This document shows, in pieces, positions 29,732-37,833 of a stretch of 64,000 nucleotides of DNA. The notes beneath the pieces were generated by a model. That model ran no database searches. It was not told where the DNA came from and saw only the letters and a program-made list of their open reading frames with translations. Numbering within the stretch: position 1 is the stretch's first letter; each line of letters starts with the position of its first letter. A program made the translations under genes and the position numbers. Origin of the DNA: Clostridia bacterium (GTDB lineage: Bacteria > Bacillota > Clostridia > Oscillospirales > Acutalibacteraceae); contig CAAGMR010000042.1 in the NCBI GenBank assembly GCA_900771085.1, positions 1 to 64,000 on the forward strand, given 5' to 3'.

Positions 29732-30202
29732 GTGCCAAGAAGAGGCCAGATTGCAAAACGTGACGTTTTGCCAGATCCGCTTTACAACTCAAAGCTCGTT
29801 ACACGTCTTATCAACAGCGTAATGCTCGACGGTAAGAAGGGTGTTGCCCAGAAAATCGTGTACGGTGCTTTCGAAATTATCAACGAAAAGACAGGCAGAG
29901 AACCTCTCGAAGTTTTCGAAGAGGCTATGGAAAACGTAATGCCTGTACTTGAGGTAAAAGCTCGCCGTGTAGGTGGTGCTACATACCAGGTTCCAATCGA
30001 AGTTCGTCCAGAGAGAAGACAGACTCTCGGTCTTCGTTGGATCACACTTTACGCTCGTCAGCGTTCTGAAAGAACAATGAAGGAGAGACTCGCTAACGAG
30101 ATTCTCGATGCTGTAAACCAGACAGGTGCTGCATTTAAGAAGCGTGAAGATACCCATAAGATGGCTGAAGCTAATAAGGCTTTTGCTCATTTCAGATGGT
30201 AA
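29732..30202 (+). CDS. rpsG: 30S ribosomal protein S7
   Basis: S7 nucleates assembly of the 30S head and contacts the E-site tRNA. The 156-residue length is exact for the family. Signature segments are PRRGQIAKRDVLPDP, KARRVGGATYQVPIEV and LRWITLYARQRSE. The GTG start at 29732 follows GAAGGAGGG at a good distance; the ATG 18 bases upstream lies before that site. It is 20 bases upstream of fusA. Confidence 0.98.
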   Translation: MPRRGQIAKRDVLPDPLYNSKLVTRLINSVMLDGKKGVAQKIVYGAFEIINEKTGREPLEVFEEAMENVMPVLEVKARRVGGATYQVPIEVRPERRQTLGLRWITLYARQRSERTMKERLANEILDAVNQTGAAFKKREDTHKMAEANKAFAHFRW

Positions 30203-30222
30203 TAAGGGCTTGGAGGTAACCA

Positions 30223-32298
30223 ATGGCTAGACAGGTAACTTTGGAAAAGACCAGAAATATTGGTATCATGGCCCATATCGATGCCGGTAAGACTACAACA
30301 ACAGAACGTATTCTTTACTACACAGGCATCAACCACAAGATTGGTGAAGTACATGATGGTGCAGCTACCATGGACTGGATGGTTCAGGAGCAGGAGCGTG
30401 GTATCACAATCACATCCGCTGCAACTACATGTTTCTGGAAAGAACACAGAATCAACATCATCGACACCCCTGGCCACGTAGACTTTACAGCTGAAGTTGA
30501 GCGTTCACTTCGTGTACTCGACGGCTCTGTAACAGTTCTTTCAGCTAAGGGCGGCGTTGAGCCTCAGTCTGAAACTGTATGGCGTCAGGCTGATAAATAC
30601 CAGGTTCCACGTATGATCTATGTTAACAAGATGGACATCATGGGCGCCGATTTCTATAACGTAATCGAAATGGTAAAAGAACGTCTTAAGGCTAACCCTG
30701 TTCCAATTCAGATCCCTATCGGAGCTGAAGCAGAATTCCGTGGTATCATCGACCTCATCACAATGAGAGCTGAAGTATACTACGATGACGCAGGTAAGGA
30801 CGTTCGTGACGAAGATATCCCTGAAGAACTTATGGATAAGGCTCAGGAATATCGTGAGTCTCTCCTTGAGACAGTTGCATCTTATGATGACGAACTCATG
30901 GAGAAGTACTTCGATGGTGAGGAACTCACAATCGAAGAAATCAAATCAACAATCCGCAAGGCTACCATCGCTAATGACATGGTACCAATGGTTTGCGGTA
31001 CTTCTTATCGTAACAAGGGTGTTCAGCCACTCCTTGATGCTATCGTTGACTACATGCCTGCTCCAACAGACATCCCTGCTATCAAGGGTGTAAACCCTGA
31101 TACTGATGAAGAAGAAGACAGACATGCTTCAGATAGCGAACCATTCTCAGCTCTTGCATTCAAGATTGCTACTGACCCATACGTAGGTAAGCTTTGCTTC
31201 TTCCGCGTATACTCAGGTGTAGTTGAAGCAGGTGCTACAGTTCTTAACTCAACAAAGGATAAGAACGAAAGAATGGGACGTATTCTTCAGATGCACGCTA
31301 ACAACAGACAGGACCTCGACGTTTGCTACGCTGGTGATATCGCTGCTTGTGTTGGTGTAAAGAATACTACAACAGGTGATACTCTCTGCGATCCTAAGGC
31401 TCCTGTAATTCTCGAGTCTCTTGACTTCCCAGAGCCAGTAATCTCTGTTGCTGTTGAACCTAAGACCAAGGCTGGTCAGGAAAAGATGGGTATCGCTCTT
31501 GCAAAGCTTGCAGAAGAAGACCCAACATTCACTGTTCGTACAGATGAAGAAACAGGCCAGACCATCATTTCCGGTATGGGTGAGCTTCACCTTGAAATCA
31601 TCGTAGACAGACTCTTCCGTGAATTCAAAGTTGAAGCTAACGTAGGTGCTCCTCAGGTATCTTACCGTGAGACAATTACTGCTCCTGCTGACGAAGACTG
31701 CAAGTACAAGAGACAGTCCGGTGGTTCAGGTCAGTACGGTCACGTTAAGATCAAGATCGAGCCAAACCCAGGTAAGGGTTATGAATTTATCAATGCTGTT
31801 GTCGGCGGTGCAATTCCTAAGGAATTCATCGGTCCTACAGAGCAGGGTATTAAGAGCGCTATGAACGCAGGTATCCTCGCTGGCTACCAGGTAGTTGACG
31901 TAAAGGTAACACTTTATGATGGTTCTTACCATGAAGTTGACTCCTCTGAAATGGCCTTCAAGATTGCCGGTTCCATGGCATTCAAGAATGCAATGAAGAA
32001 GGCTTCTCCTGTACTTATGGAGCCTATGATGCAGGTTGACGTTACAACTCCTGACGATTACGTTGGTGATGTTATCGGTGATATCAACTCACGTCGTGGT
32101 CTCATCAAGGGTATGGAGCCTGTAACAGGTGCTACTCAGGTTAGTGCACATGTTCCACTTGCTTCAATGTTCGGTTATTCTACAGACCTTCGTTCAAAGA
32201 CTCAGGGTCGTGCAAACTATGTAATGCAGCCATCTCACTATGCTGAGGTTCCAAAGAGCATTGCAGAGACTGTAATGAGCGACAGAGCTAAGAAGTAA
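30223..32298 (+). CDS. fusA: Elongation factor G
   Basis: EF-G catalyses GTP-driven translocation on the ribosome. G1 is AHIDAGKTTTTERIL, the switch region has RGITITSAAT, G3 is DTPGHVDF, and G4 is NKMD. Domain IV contains the conserved SGGSGQYGHVKI. Length 691 is typical of canonical EF-G. It starts 20 bases after rpsG with TTGGAGG. No terminator follows; tuf has its own promoter in the 118-base gap but may also be read through. Confidence 0.98.
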   Translation: MARQVTLEKTRNIGIMAHIDAGKTTTTERILYYTGINHKIGEVHDGAATMDWMVQEQERGITITSAATTCFWKEHRINIIDTPGHVDFTAEVERSLRVLDGSVTVLSAKGGVEPQSETVWRQADKYQVPRMIYVNKMDIMGADFYNVIEMVKERLKANPVPIQIPIGAEAEFRGIIDLITMRAEVYYDDAGKDVRDEDIPEELMDKAQEYRESLLETVASYDDELMEKYFDGEELTIEEIKSTIRKATIANDMVPMVCGTSYRNKGVQPLLDAIVDYMPAPTDIPAIKGVNPDTDEEEDRHASDSEPFSALAFKIATDPYVGKLCFFRVYSGVVEAGATVLNSTKDKNERMGRILQMHANNRQDLDVCYAGDIAACVGVKNTTTGDTLCDPKAPVILESLDFPEPVISVAVEPKTKAGQEKMGIALAKLAEEDPTFTVRTDEETGQTIISGMGELHLEIIVDRLFREFKVEANVGAPQVSYRETITAPADEDCKYKRQSGGSGQYGHVKIKIEPNPGKGYEFINAVVGGAIPKEFIGPTEQGIKSAMNAGILAGYQVVDVKVTLYDGSYHEVDSSEMAFKIAGSMAFKNAMKKASPVLMEPMMQVDVTTPDDYVGDVIGDINSRRGLIKGMEPVTGATQVSAHVPLASMFGYSTDLRSKTQGRANYVMQPSHYAEVPKSIAETVMSDRAKK

Positions 32299-32311
32299 GA
32301 GAATTCAATAG

Positions 32312-32340
32312 TTGAAAGTAATCAGGCATTCTGATACAAT
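32312..32340 (+). promoter_or_regulatory. Sigma-A promoter for tuf
   Basis: TTGAAA (32312-32317), 17-base spacer, TACAAT (32335-32340) with TGA immediately before (extended -10). It would start ~70 bases before the tuf ATG. Confidence 0.85.
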
Positions 32341-32416
32341 TTACTAAAGAATTTTCAACCAATATATTAAAAAACAAATTAATTCTTTAACGTTTATTTT
32401 TAAGGAGGCTATTCCA

Positions 32417-33619
32417 ATGGCAAAGGAAAAGTTTGAAAGAACCAAACCACATGTTAACATTGGTACAATCGGTCACGTTGACCATGGTAAGACAACTCTT
32501 ACAGCAGCTATCACAAAGACTCTCGCTATGAAGGGCTATGCACAGTTCGAAGACTATGCAGACATCGATAAGGCTCCAGAAGAGAGAGAACGTGGTATCA
32601 CAATCAACACAGCTCACGTTGAGTACGAGACAGACAACCGTCACTACGCTCACGTTGACTGCCCAGGCCATGCTGACTACATCAAGAACATGATCACTGG
32701 TGCTGCTCAGATGGACGGTTCTATCCTCGTAATCGCAGCTACTGATGGTCCTATGGCTCAGACAAAGGAACACCTTCTCCTTGCTCGTCAGGTAGGTGTA
32801 CCATACATCATCGTATTCCTTAACAAGGTTGACCAGGTAGACGACCCTGAACTTCTTGAACTCGTAGAGATGGAAGTTCGTGAGACTCTTTCTGAGTATG
32901 ACTTCCCAGGTGATGACGTTCCAATCATCGCTGGTTCTGCTCTTCAGGCTCTTGAGTACACAGGCGACGACATCGACGCTCCTGTTCTTAAGCCAATCTG
33001 GGATCTTATGGAAGCTGTTGACAGCTACATCCCAACTCCAGACCGTAAGTCAGACCTTCCTTTCCTTATGCCAGTAGAGGACGTATTCACAATCACAGGT
33101 CGTGGTACAGTTGCTACAGGTAGAGTTGAAAGAGGTCAGCTTAGAACTTCTGAAGAAGTTGAAATCGTTGGTCTTAAGGACGAAAGCTCTAAGACAGTTT
33201 GCACAGGTATCGAAATGTTCCGTAAGACTCTCGACTACGCTGAGGCTGGTGACAACATCGGTGCTCTTCTTCGTGGTGTTCAGAGAACTGACATTGAACG
33301 TGGTCAGGTACTTGCTAAGCCAGGTTCAATCAACCCACACACAAAGTTCCGTGGTCAGGTTTACGTTCTTACTAAGGACGAAGGTGGCCGTCATACACCA
33401 TTCTTCAACAACTACAGACCACAGTTCTACTTCAGAACAACTGACGTTACAGGCGTAATCAACCTTCCAGCTGGCACAGAAATGTGCATGCCTGGCGATA
33501 ACGTAGAAATGGATGTTGAACTTATCACTCCAATCGCTATCGAAGAAGGTCTTCGTTTCGCTATCCGTGAAGGCGGACGTACAGTAGGTTCAGGCGTTGT
33601 TATCGCTATCAACGAATAA
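32417..33619 (+). CDS. tuf: Elongation factor Tu
   Basis: EF-Tu delivers aminoacyl-tRNA to the ribosome. G1 is GHVDHGKTTL, switch I has RGITINTAHVEYE, G3 is DCPGHADYIKN, G4 is NKVDQVDD and G5 is SALQAL. Domains II and III are complete (TGRGTVATGRVERG and EGGRTVGSGVV). Length 400 is normal. A strong AAGGAGG precedes the ATG. It has its own promoter and a strong terminator, consistent with very high expression. Confidence 0.99.
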   Translation: MAKEKFERTKPHVNIGTIGHVDHGKTTLTAAITKTLAMKGYAQFEDYADIDKAPEERERGITINTAHVEYETDNRHYAHVDCPGHADYIKNMITGAAQMDGSILVIAATDGPMAQTKEHLLLARQVGVPYIIVFLNKVDQVDDPELLELVEMEVRETLSEYDFPGDDVPIIAGSALQALEYTGDDIDAPVLKPIWDLMEAVDSYIPTPDRKSDLPFLMPVEDVFTITGRGTVATGRVERGQLRTSEEVEIVGLKDESSKTVCTGIEMFRKTLDYAEAGDNIGALLRGVQRTDIERGQVLAKPGSINPHTKFRGQVYVLTKDEGGRHTPFFNNYRPQFYFRTTDVTGVINLPAGTEMCMPGDNVEMDVELITPIAIEEGLRFAIREGGRTVGSGVVIAINE

Positions 33620-33655
33620 TTAACAGTTTAATTAATCGTTAACTTACAAATGATT

Positions 33656-33688
33656 GACCCACACCGGTATCCGGTGTGGGTCTTTTTT
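33656..33688 (+). terminator. Intrinsic terminator of tuf
   Basis: GACCCACACCGG (33656-33667), TAT loop, CCGGTGTGGGTC (33671-33682), T6. The 12-bp stem is perfect. Confidence 0.97.
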
Positions 33689-33823
33689 CATTTATTGCAG
33701 GGAACCTTTTTGCTTTATGGCAGTGCAATATTGAGAAAGAAATTGAATATCATTTATTGTGAATTTAGTAACATTGCTTTTACACTTCTTACAGTAGTTT
33801 AACTATTTGTAACAATGTGTTAA

Positions 33824-33852
33824 TTGTATAAAATTTGACATAGTGTTAGAAT
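33824..33852 (+). promoter_or_regulatory. Promoter for the polysaccharide deacetylase gene
   Basis: TTGTAT (33824-33829), 17-base spacer, TAGAAT (33847-33852). The remainder of the 33689-33823 gap is A/T-rich and shows nothing I can name. Confidence 0.65.
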
Positions 33853-33890
33853 TAGCAAGGTGAATTTATTAGGAAGAATCTGGTGTAAAA

Positions 33891-34787
33891 ATGATTAAGG
33901 TAATTAATGACAATAAAGGGTTTATTGCTCTTGTTTTAGCGCTGGTTATTTTTGGCCTTTTGCTTGCAATAAAAGGTGGCAATATGGGCAATTCCCTTGA
34001 ACAGACAGGCGCAGTGTCTGCTTTGTCAACGACAAAGGTAAATGTGGTAAAGACAGAAAAAGAAACTACTACAGAGACAACAACTACAACTACAACTACA
34101 ACAACAACTACTACAGCTACAACTACAACTGCTCCTGCTCCTGTACCTAACGGTGATCTGGGCAAAGGCAAGGTAATTTATCTTACTTTTGATGATGGCC
34201 CGGGCCAGTATACAGATGAGCTCTTACGCATTCTTGACAAGTACAATGTCAAGGCAACATTCTTTGTTACCAATGCATACCCTAAGTACAACTATTGCAT
34301 AGCAAAAGAGGCTGCCGCCGGTCATGCAATTGCTGTGCATACATATACTCATAACTATAAGACAATTTATTCCAGCACAGATGCTTACTGGGACGACTTC
34401 GATAAAATGAATGATGTCATTCAGGCCCAGACAGGACATAAGACAACCATGTTCAGATTCCCGGGTGGAAGTTCCAATACTGTAAGCCGCCGTTACAAGT
34501 CAGGTGTAATGACAGATCTTACACGTCAGGCAAATGAGAGAGGCCTAACATATTTCGACTGGAACGTTCAGTGTGGAGATGCTGCAGGTGCAAACTCAAC
34601 TCAGATTTATAACAATATCATTAATGGCGTTCAGAACAGAAACGTAAGCATTGTTCTCTGTCATGACGTTAAAGAGAACACTGTTTTAGTAATGGAGAAG
34701 ACTCTCAAATGGTGCCTTGATAACGGATACACATTTGCAACTCTGTCTCCGAACGGATATACTGTACACCATAGTGTCAACAACTGA
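33891..34787 (+). CDS. Membrane-anchored polysaccharide deacetylase (NodB/CE4)
   Basis: CE4 enzymes deacetylate peptidoglycan GlcNAc, chitin oligomers or xylan. An N-terminal hydrophobic segment (about 10-27) is a signal anchor. A Ser/Thr-rich linker with a long Thr run (59-80) leads to the NodB domain (about 93-290). Motif 1 TFDDGP (Asp101/102), motif 2 HTYTH (usual H-S/T-x-x-H) and motif 3 FRFPGG are present, and a CHDV motif near the end supplies the final His. The domain is extracytoplasmic, so peptidoglycan deacetylation is the likely role, by inference. A small Cys-rich protein gene follows after 10 bases. Confidence 0.92.
   Translation: MIKVINDNKGFIALVLALVIFGLLLAIKGGNMGNSLEQTGAVSALSTTKVNVVKTEKETTTETTTTTTTTTTTTTATTTTAPAPVPNGDLGKGKVIYLTFDDGPGQYTDELLRILDKYNVKATFFVTNAYPKYNYCIAKEAAAGHAIAVHTYTHNYKTIYSSTDAYWDDFDKMNDVIQAQTGHKTTMFRFPGGSSNTVSRRYKSGVMTDLTRQANERGLTYFDWNVQCGDAAGANSTQIYNNIINGVQNRNVSIVLCHDVKENTVLVMEKTLKWCLDNGYTFATLSPNGYTVHHSVNN
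34065..34130 (+). repeat. ACN (threonine) codon run in the deacetylase linker
   Basis: Mostly ACA and ACT codons encode nearly unbroken Thr for 22 residues. Like the FtsQ tract this is a low-complexity spacer between membrane and domain, and it could vary in length by slippage. Confidence 0.9.
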
Positions 34788-34797
34788 GGTGAGCCGA

Positions 34798-34980
34798 ATG
34801 AAAGCAAATTGCGAATACTGTCTGAACTATGCATATGACGAAGAGTTCGACGAGTATGTTTGTGAAGCAGCAGGTGCAATAGACGAAGACGACTATGTCC
34901 GTATGATGCATAACGACTTCAACGATTGTCCATACTTCCGTTTCGGCGATGACTATACGATAGTCAGAAAACAGAACTGA
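34798..34980 (+). CDS. Small four-cysteine protein, DUF6472-like
   Basis: This 60-residue acidic protein starts MKANCEYCLNYAYDEEFDEYVCE and ends CPYFRFGDDYTIVRKQN when read with a short middle. The four Cys (CEYC, C, C) could hold zinc. I recall similar clostridial proteins under DUF6472, whose function is not known; that name is from memory. The ATG at 34798 follows GAGGTGAG. It lies 10 bases after the deacetylase gene and ends at a terminator, so the two form an operon. Confidence 0.8.
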   Translation: MKANCEYCLNYAYDEEFDEYVCEAAGAIDEDDYVRMMHNDFNDCPYFRFGDDYTIVRKQN

Positions 34981-34987
34981 TAATTAA

Positions 34988-35016
34988 AGCCGCTAAGTTA
35001 TTTAGCGGCTCTTTTT
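34988..35016 (+). terminator. Intrinsic terminator after the deacetylase operon
   Basis: AGCCGCTAA (34988-34996), five-base loop, TTAGCGGCT (35002-35010), CTTTTT. Confidence 0.94.
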
Positions 35017-35017
35017 A

Positions 35018-35026
35018 TGCTATAAT
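35018..35026 (+). promoter_or_regulatory. Extended -10 promoter for hflX
   Basis: TGCTATAAT lies just past the terminator U-run, ~30 bases before the hflX start. No good -35 is present, because the terminator occupies that position; an extended -10 could compensate. Confidence 0.55.
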
Positions 35027-35056
35027 TATCAAAACAAAAGGGAGGTGTACTCAGCG

Positions 35057-36343
35057 ATGATAGAAAACAGAGATTTTGAACTTGAGCCGGAAAAGGCGAT
35101 ACTCTGTGGTCTTGATACCGGAGCATATGATGCCGAAAGCAGCATGGATGAGCTGGCAGAACTTGCAAAAACTGCAGGCGCCAAAGTGGTTGCCGTTGTA
35201 GTGCAGGGCAGACCGAGTCCCGATGCCGGACTTTATATGGGCACCGGCAAGATGGAAGAAATCCGCGAGCTTGCGGAAAAACTCGAAGCCGATATGATTA
35301 TCATCGATGATGAACTTACACCTACCCAGCAGCGCAATATTGAAAGATATACAGGTGTCGCAGTCATAGACAGGACTACTTTGATTCTTGATATCTTCGC
35401 GCAGAGGGCGCGAAGCAGAGAAGGCAAGCTCCAGGTAGAGCTTGCCCAGCTCAAGTACCGTCTGCCGAGACTCGCCGGACAGGGAACATCCCTGTCAAGG
35501 CTCGGAGGCGGCATCGGTACAAGGGGCCCCGGTGAAAGTAAACTGGAAAGCGACCGCCGACACATTTATCGCCGTATAGATGCCATAAAAGAGGAACTCG
35601 CACAGGTTGAAAAGAGACGCAATATGCTTCGCGCACGCCGTGAGAAGACAGGCGTTGAGACAGCCGTAATCGTTGGCTATACCAATGCCGGCAAGTCCAC
35701 ACTTATGAACAGACTTACTGACGCAGGCGTTCTTGCTGAGGACAAACTTTTCGCGACTCTAGACCCGACATCCCGTGCACTTAAACTGCCTTCCGGCAGG
35801 GAGGTCATGCTCATAGACACGGTTGGTCTTGTTCGCAGACTTCCGCATCACTTAGTCGAAGCCTTCAAATCAACCCTGGAAGAAGCGGCTTCTGCAGACG
35901 TTATCCTCAACGTCTGCGACGCCTCATCACCGGAATACCTGGATCACCTCACAGTGACAGCATCCCTGCTGTCTGACCTCGGTGCCTCCGGCATCCCGAT
36001 GATTTCAGTCATGAACAAATGTGACCTGGTGCGTGACATATCTGAGATTACAATTCCTGTCGTTGAGGGTACTTCTGAACGAAGCACCCAGGTGTTTATA
36101 TCGGCTCGTGACGGGGAGGGTCTCAATGATCTTCTTATGGCAGTTGATAAGACTCTTCCGCCAAACCGCATGCGCTGCAGATATCTTTTCCCGTTCTCTG
36201 ACATGGGAAAGGCATCGCTGGTACGTGAAGACAGTACCATATTCTCTGAAGAGTATACGGCTGACGGGCTTCTGATTGACGCACTCTGTCATATACGAAC
36301 CGTCGAAATCTGCAAGCAGTATATTGTTGAGCGCAACATATAA
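35057..36343 (+). CDS. hflX: GTPase HflX
   Basis: HflX is a ribosome-associated GTPase that splits stalled or hibernating 70S ribosomes under stress. The N-terminal HflX domain contains LYMGTGKMEEI and IIDDELTPTQQRN, followed by a helical linker (ELAQLKYRLPRL) and GPGESKLESDRR. The G domain has G1 GYTNAGKST, G3 DTVGLVRRLPHHLVEAF and G4 NKCD. Length is 428 residues. The ATG at 35057 is preceded by GGGAGGTG; an in-frame GTG at 35045 is part of that site. It is monocistronic, flanked by terminators. Confidence 0.96.
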   Translation: MIENRDFELEPEKAILCGLDTGAYDAESSMDELAELAKTAGAKVVAVVVQGRPSPDAGLYMGTGKMEEIRELAEKLEADMIIIDDELTPTQQRNIERYTGVAVIDRTTLILDIFAQRARSREGKLQVELAQLKYRLPRLAGQGTSLSRLGGGIGTRGPGESKLESDRRHIYRRIDAIKEELAQVEKRRNMLRARREKTGVETAVIVGYTNAGKSTLMNRLTDAGVLAEDKLFATLDPTSRALKLPSGREVMLIDTVGLVRRLPHHLVEAFKSTLEEAASADVILNVCDASSPEYLDHLTVTASLLSDLGASGIPMISVMNKCDLVRDISEITIPVVEGTSERSTQVFISARDGEGLNDLLMAVDKTLPPNRMRCRYLFPFSDMGKASLVREDSTIFSEEYTADGLLIDALCHIRTVEICKQYIVERNI

Positions 36344-36378
36344 CTGGCGGGTGAGCCCGCTCCAAAAAGCATTAAAAA

Positions 36379-36410
36379 AAGCCTTCCGAAAACGGAAGGC
36401 TTTTCTTTTG
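36379..36410. terminator. Bidirectional terminator between hflX and the lipase-like gene
   Basis: A7, AAGCCTTCCG (36379-36388), AAAA, CGGAAGGCTT (36393-36402), TTCTTTT. It serves hflX (+) and the convergent hydrolase gene (-). Confidence 0.94.
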
Positions 36411-36416
36411 GTTTAA

Positions 36417-37631
36417 TCAGTCTTCAAGATCCTGGAGCATCTTTAAGTGCTTGTGCCAGTATTCCTTGTAAGGCTTTGATTTGCCAGGTCCAATGTAAGA
36501 AAGGGAACCGCCGATTACTGTACCGTGGTCAGCAGTGTAGTCAGGCATTACATGCCAGATACCCTTTTCGATTGTCTTGGCATCAGCATAGTTGATGTGA
36601 GGCTCTTTCTGTGGGAAACGAGCTGACTCAAGAGGAACAAGACCGTCGTTTGGTCTCCAGTTGAGGTTGGTCTCGTTAACACCGAGAGTCTTTGGCTCCC
36701 ATTTACCCATAACCTTTGCAAATGGAATGAAAGCAAAGATCATGATTGGAGCACGAACCTGGAATTCAGGGTTGTCCTTTGCCGGCTTTGTTCCGTTACC
36801 TGCAATAGAGAAGTGATAAACACTCTTGTTAGGAGAAAGATGCTTGTTAAGCTCGCCGGCCTGGTCGATGCGAAGGTCATCAAATACGTTATCTTTGTAC
36901 TTGAAGATGTTGTAGAAGCCCTTGAGCTGCTTTGGTGTGAAGAGAAGGTGCTTTCTTCCTGTTCTGTGGAACGGATCCTCGTTAAGACCATACTGTTCCA
37001 TATGAACGTCATAAACCTTACCGCCACCGAGGTTTGCGATAAGAGTTGTTGCACCTGTAGCGAGAGCCTTAACGGCAATCATAAGCTTAGGGAAGCAATG
37101 AACGAATGTTGTTCCGTCGTGAGGAGCGGAAACAGAAGTAAGAGTCATGATCCAGTCGCCATGTCCGCCTGCAAAAAGAGGAGAGAGGTCTGAAGGATCT
37201 GTTACTGCACGTTCTGCTTCACAGCCGTTTTCAAGAAGGCTTGAAAGTGTACGGATTGTAGCACCGCCGAAGCTGTGACCGAGGATATGAACCTTTTTAA
37301 TGCCGCCGTCTGCCATAGGCTGACCCCAACCCGGAACCAGAGCCTTGTCATAAGTACGGCCGAATCTTTCATGATGATACTTCTTTGCGTGAGCTTCACC
37401 ATAGTCAACGCGTGTTCCTGTAAGCTGAGCATAGAGTTCGCAAGCTCTTGCCCATGCAGAACCGAGTGGACTTACCTGTGGAGCGTATGCTTCGATTCCT
37501 TCTTCACGAAGCTGCTTTACGAGGTTTCCGCAAACCATGCCCCAGTAAGGGAGTTTGTAGAGACCCTCTTCTTCACCCCAGCCCATCATGCCGTGGATGA
37601 AGATAAATGGATATTTGTTTGTGTATTCCAT
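36417..37631 (-). CDS. Lipase-like alpha/beta hydrolase (staphylococcal/bacillus lipase type)
   Basis: This 404-residue protein resembles family I.5/I.6 lipases. FIFIHGMMGWGE near the start supplies the oxyanion region, the nucleophile elbow is GHSFGG (Ser120), NDGLVPLES probably carries the catalytic Asp, and a C-terminal DHGTVIG region the His. The insertion typical of these lipases (WIMTLTSVSAPHDGT) follows the nucleophile. Unlike the secreted enzymes it has no signal peptide, so it appears cytosolic. The substrate is unknown. ATG follows AGGAGG. The leader carries an ATGTCGC/GCGACAT dyad that recurs before the DUF177 gene. Confidence 0.85.
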   Translation of the reverse strand: MEYTNKYPFIFIHGMMGWGEEEGLYKLPYWGMVCGNLVKQLREEGIEAYAPQVSPLGSAWARACELYAQLTGTRVDYGEAHAKKYHHERFGRTYDKALVPGWGQPMADGGIKKVHILGHSFGGATIRTLSSLLENGCEAERAVTDPSDLSPLFAGGHGDWIMTLTSVSAPHDGTTFVHCFPKLMIAVKALATGATTLIANLGGGKVYDVHMEQYGLNEDPFHRTGRKHLLFTPKQLKGFYNIFKYKDNVFDDLRIDQAGELNKHLSPNKSVYHFSIAGNGTKPAKDNPEFQVRAPIMIFAFIPFAKVMGKWEPKTLGVNETNLNWRPNDGLVPLESARFPQKEPHINYADAKTIEKGIWHVMPDYTADHGTVIGGSLSYIGPGKSKPYKEYWHKHLKMLQDLED

Positions 37632-37647
37632 TGTAATCCTCCTAATG

Positions 37648-37665
37648 ATGTCGCTTTTGCGACAT
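37648..37665. promoter_or_regulatory. ATGTCGC-N4-GCGACAT dyad in the lipase-like gene leader
   Basis: A perfect 7-bp inverted repeat, ATGTCGC (37648-37654), TTTT, GCGACAT (37659-37665). It lies 14 bases downstream of the -10 and just upstream of the Shine-Dalgarno site. It is a candidate repressor site or RNA hairpin; a near copy is at 47948-47964. Confidence 0.6.
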
Positions 37666-37679
37666 AACGTTCATTTTCC

Positions 37680-37707
37680 ATTATAAATCTTTTACAGTTT
37701 TCGATAA
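37680..37707 (-). promoter_or_regulatory. Probable promoter of the lipase-like gene
   Basis: Minus strand TTATCG (37707-37702), 16-base spacer, TATAAT (37685-37680). The -10 is perfect and the -35 poor, as in regulated promoters. Confidence 0.6.
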
Positions 37708-37770
37708 ATCAGAAATGCATTGGCGACTTTACTAAACTTTCGACACGCTGTTTAGACACTTTGACTTTGG

Positions 37771-37799
37771 TTTACACTACTTTTAAATTATGGTAAAAT
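37771..37799 (+). promoter_or_regulatory. Promoter for miaB-mutSL
   Basis: TTTACA (37771-37776), 17-base spacer, TAAAAT (37794-37799) with TGG directly before. An overlapping alternative is TTGACT (37761-37766)-N17-TAAATT (37784-37789). Confidence 0.65.
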
Positions 37800-37807
37800 T
37801 ATTTACC
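37792..37807. promoter_or_regulatory. GGTAAA-N4-TTTACC dyad over the miaB -10
   Basis: GGTAAA (37792-37797) and TTTACC (37802-37807) form a symmetrical site overlapping the -10 and start point. It may be an operator, but A/T-rich sequence makes chance symmetry possible. Confidence 0.35.
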
Positions 37808-37833
37808 GTATTTTAATTAGAAGAGGTGCCAAA

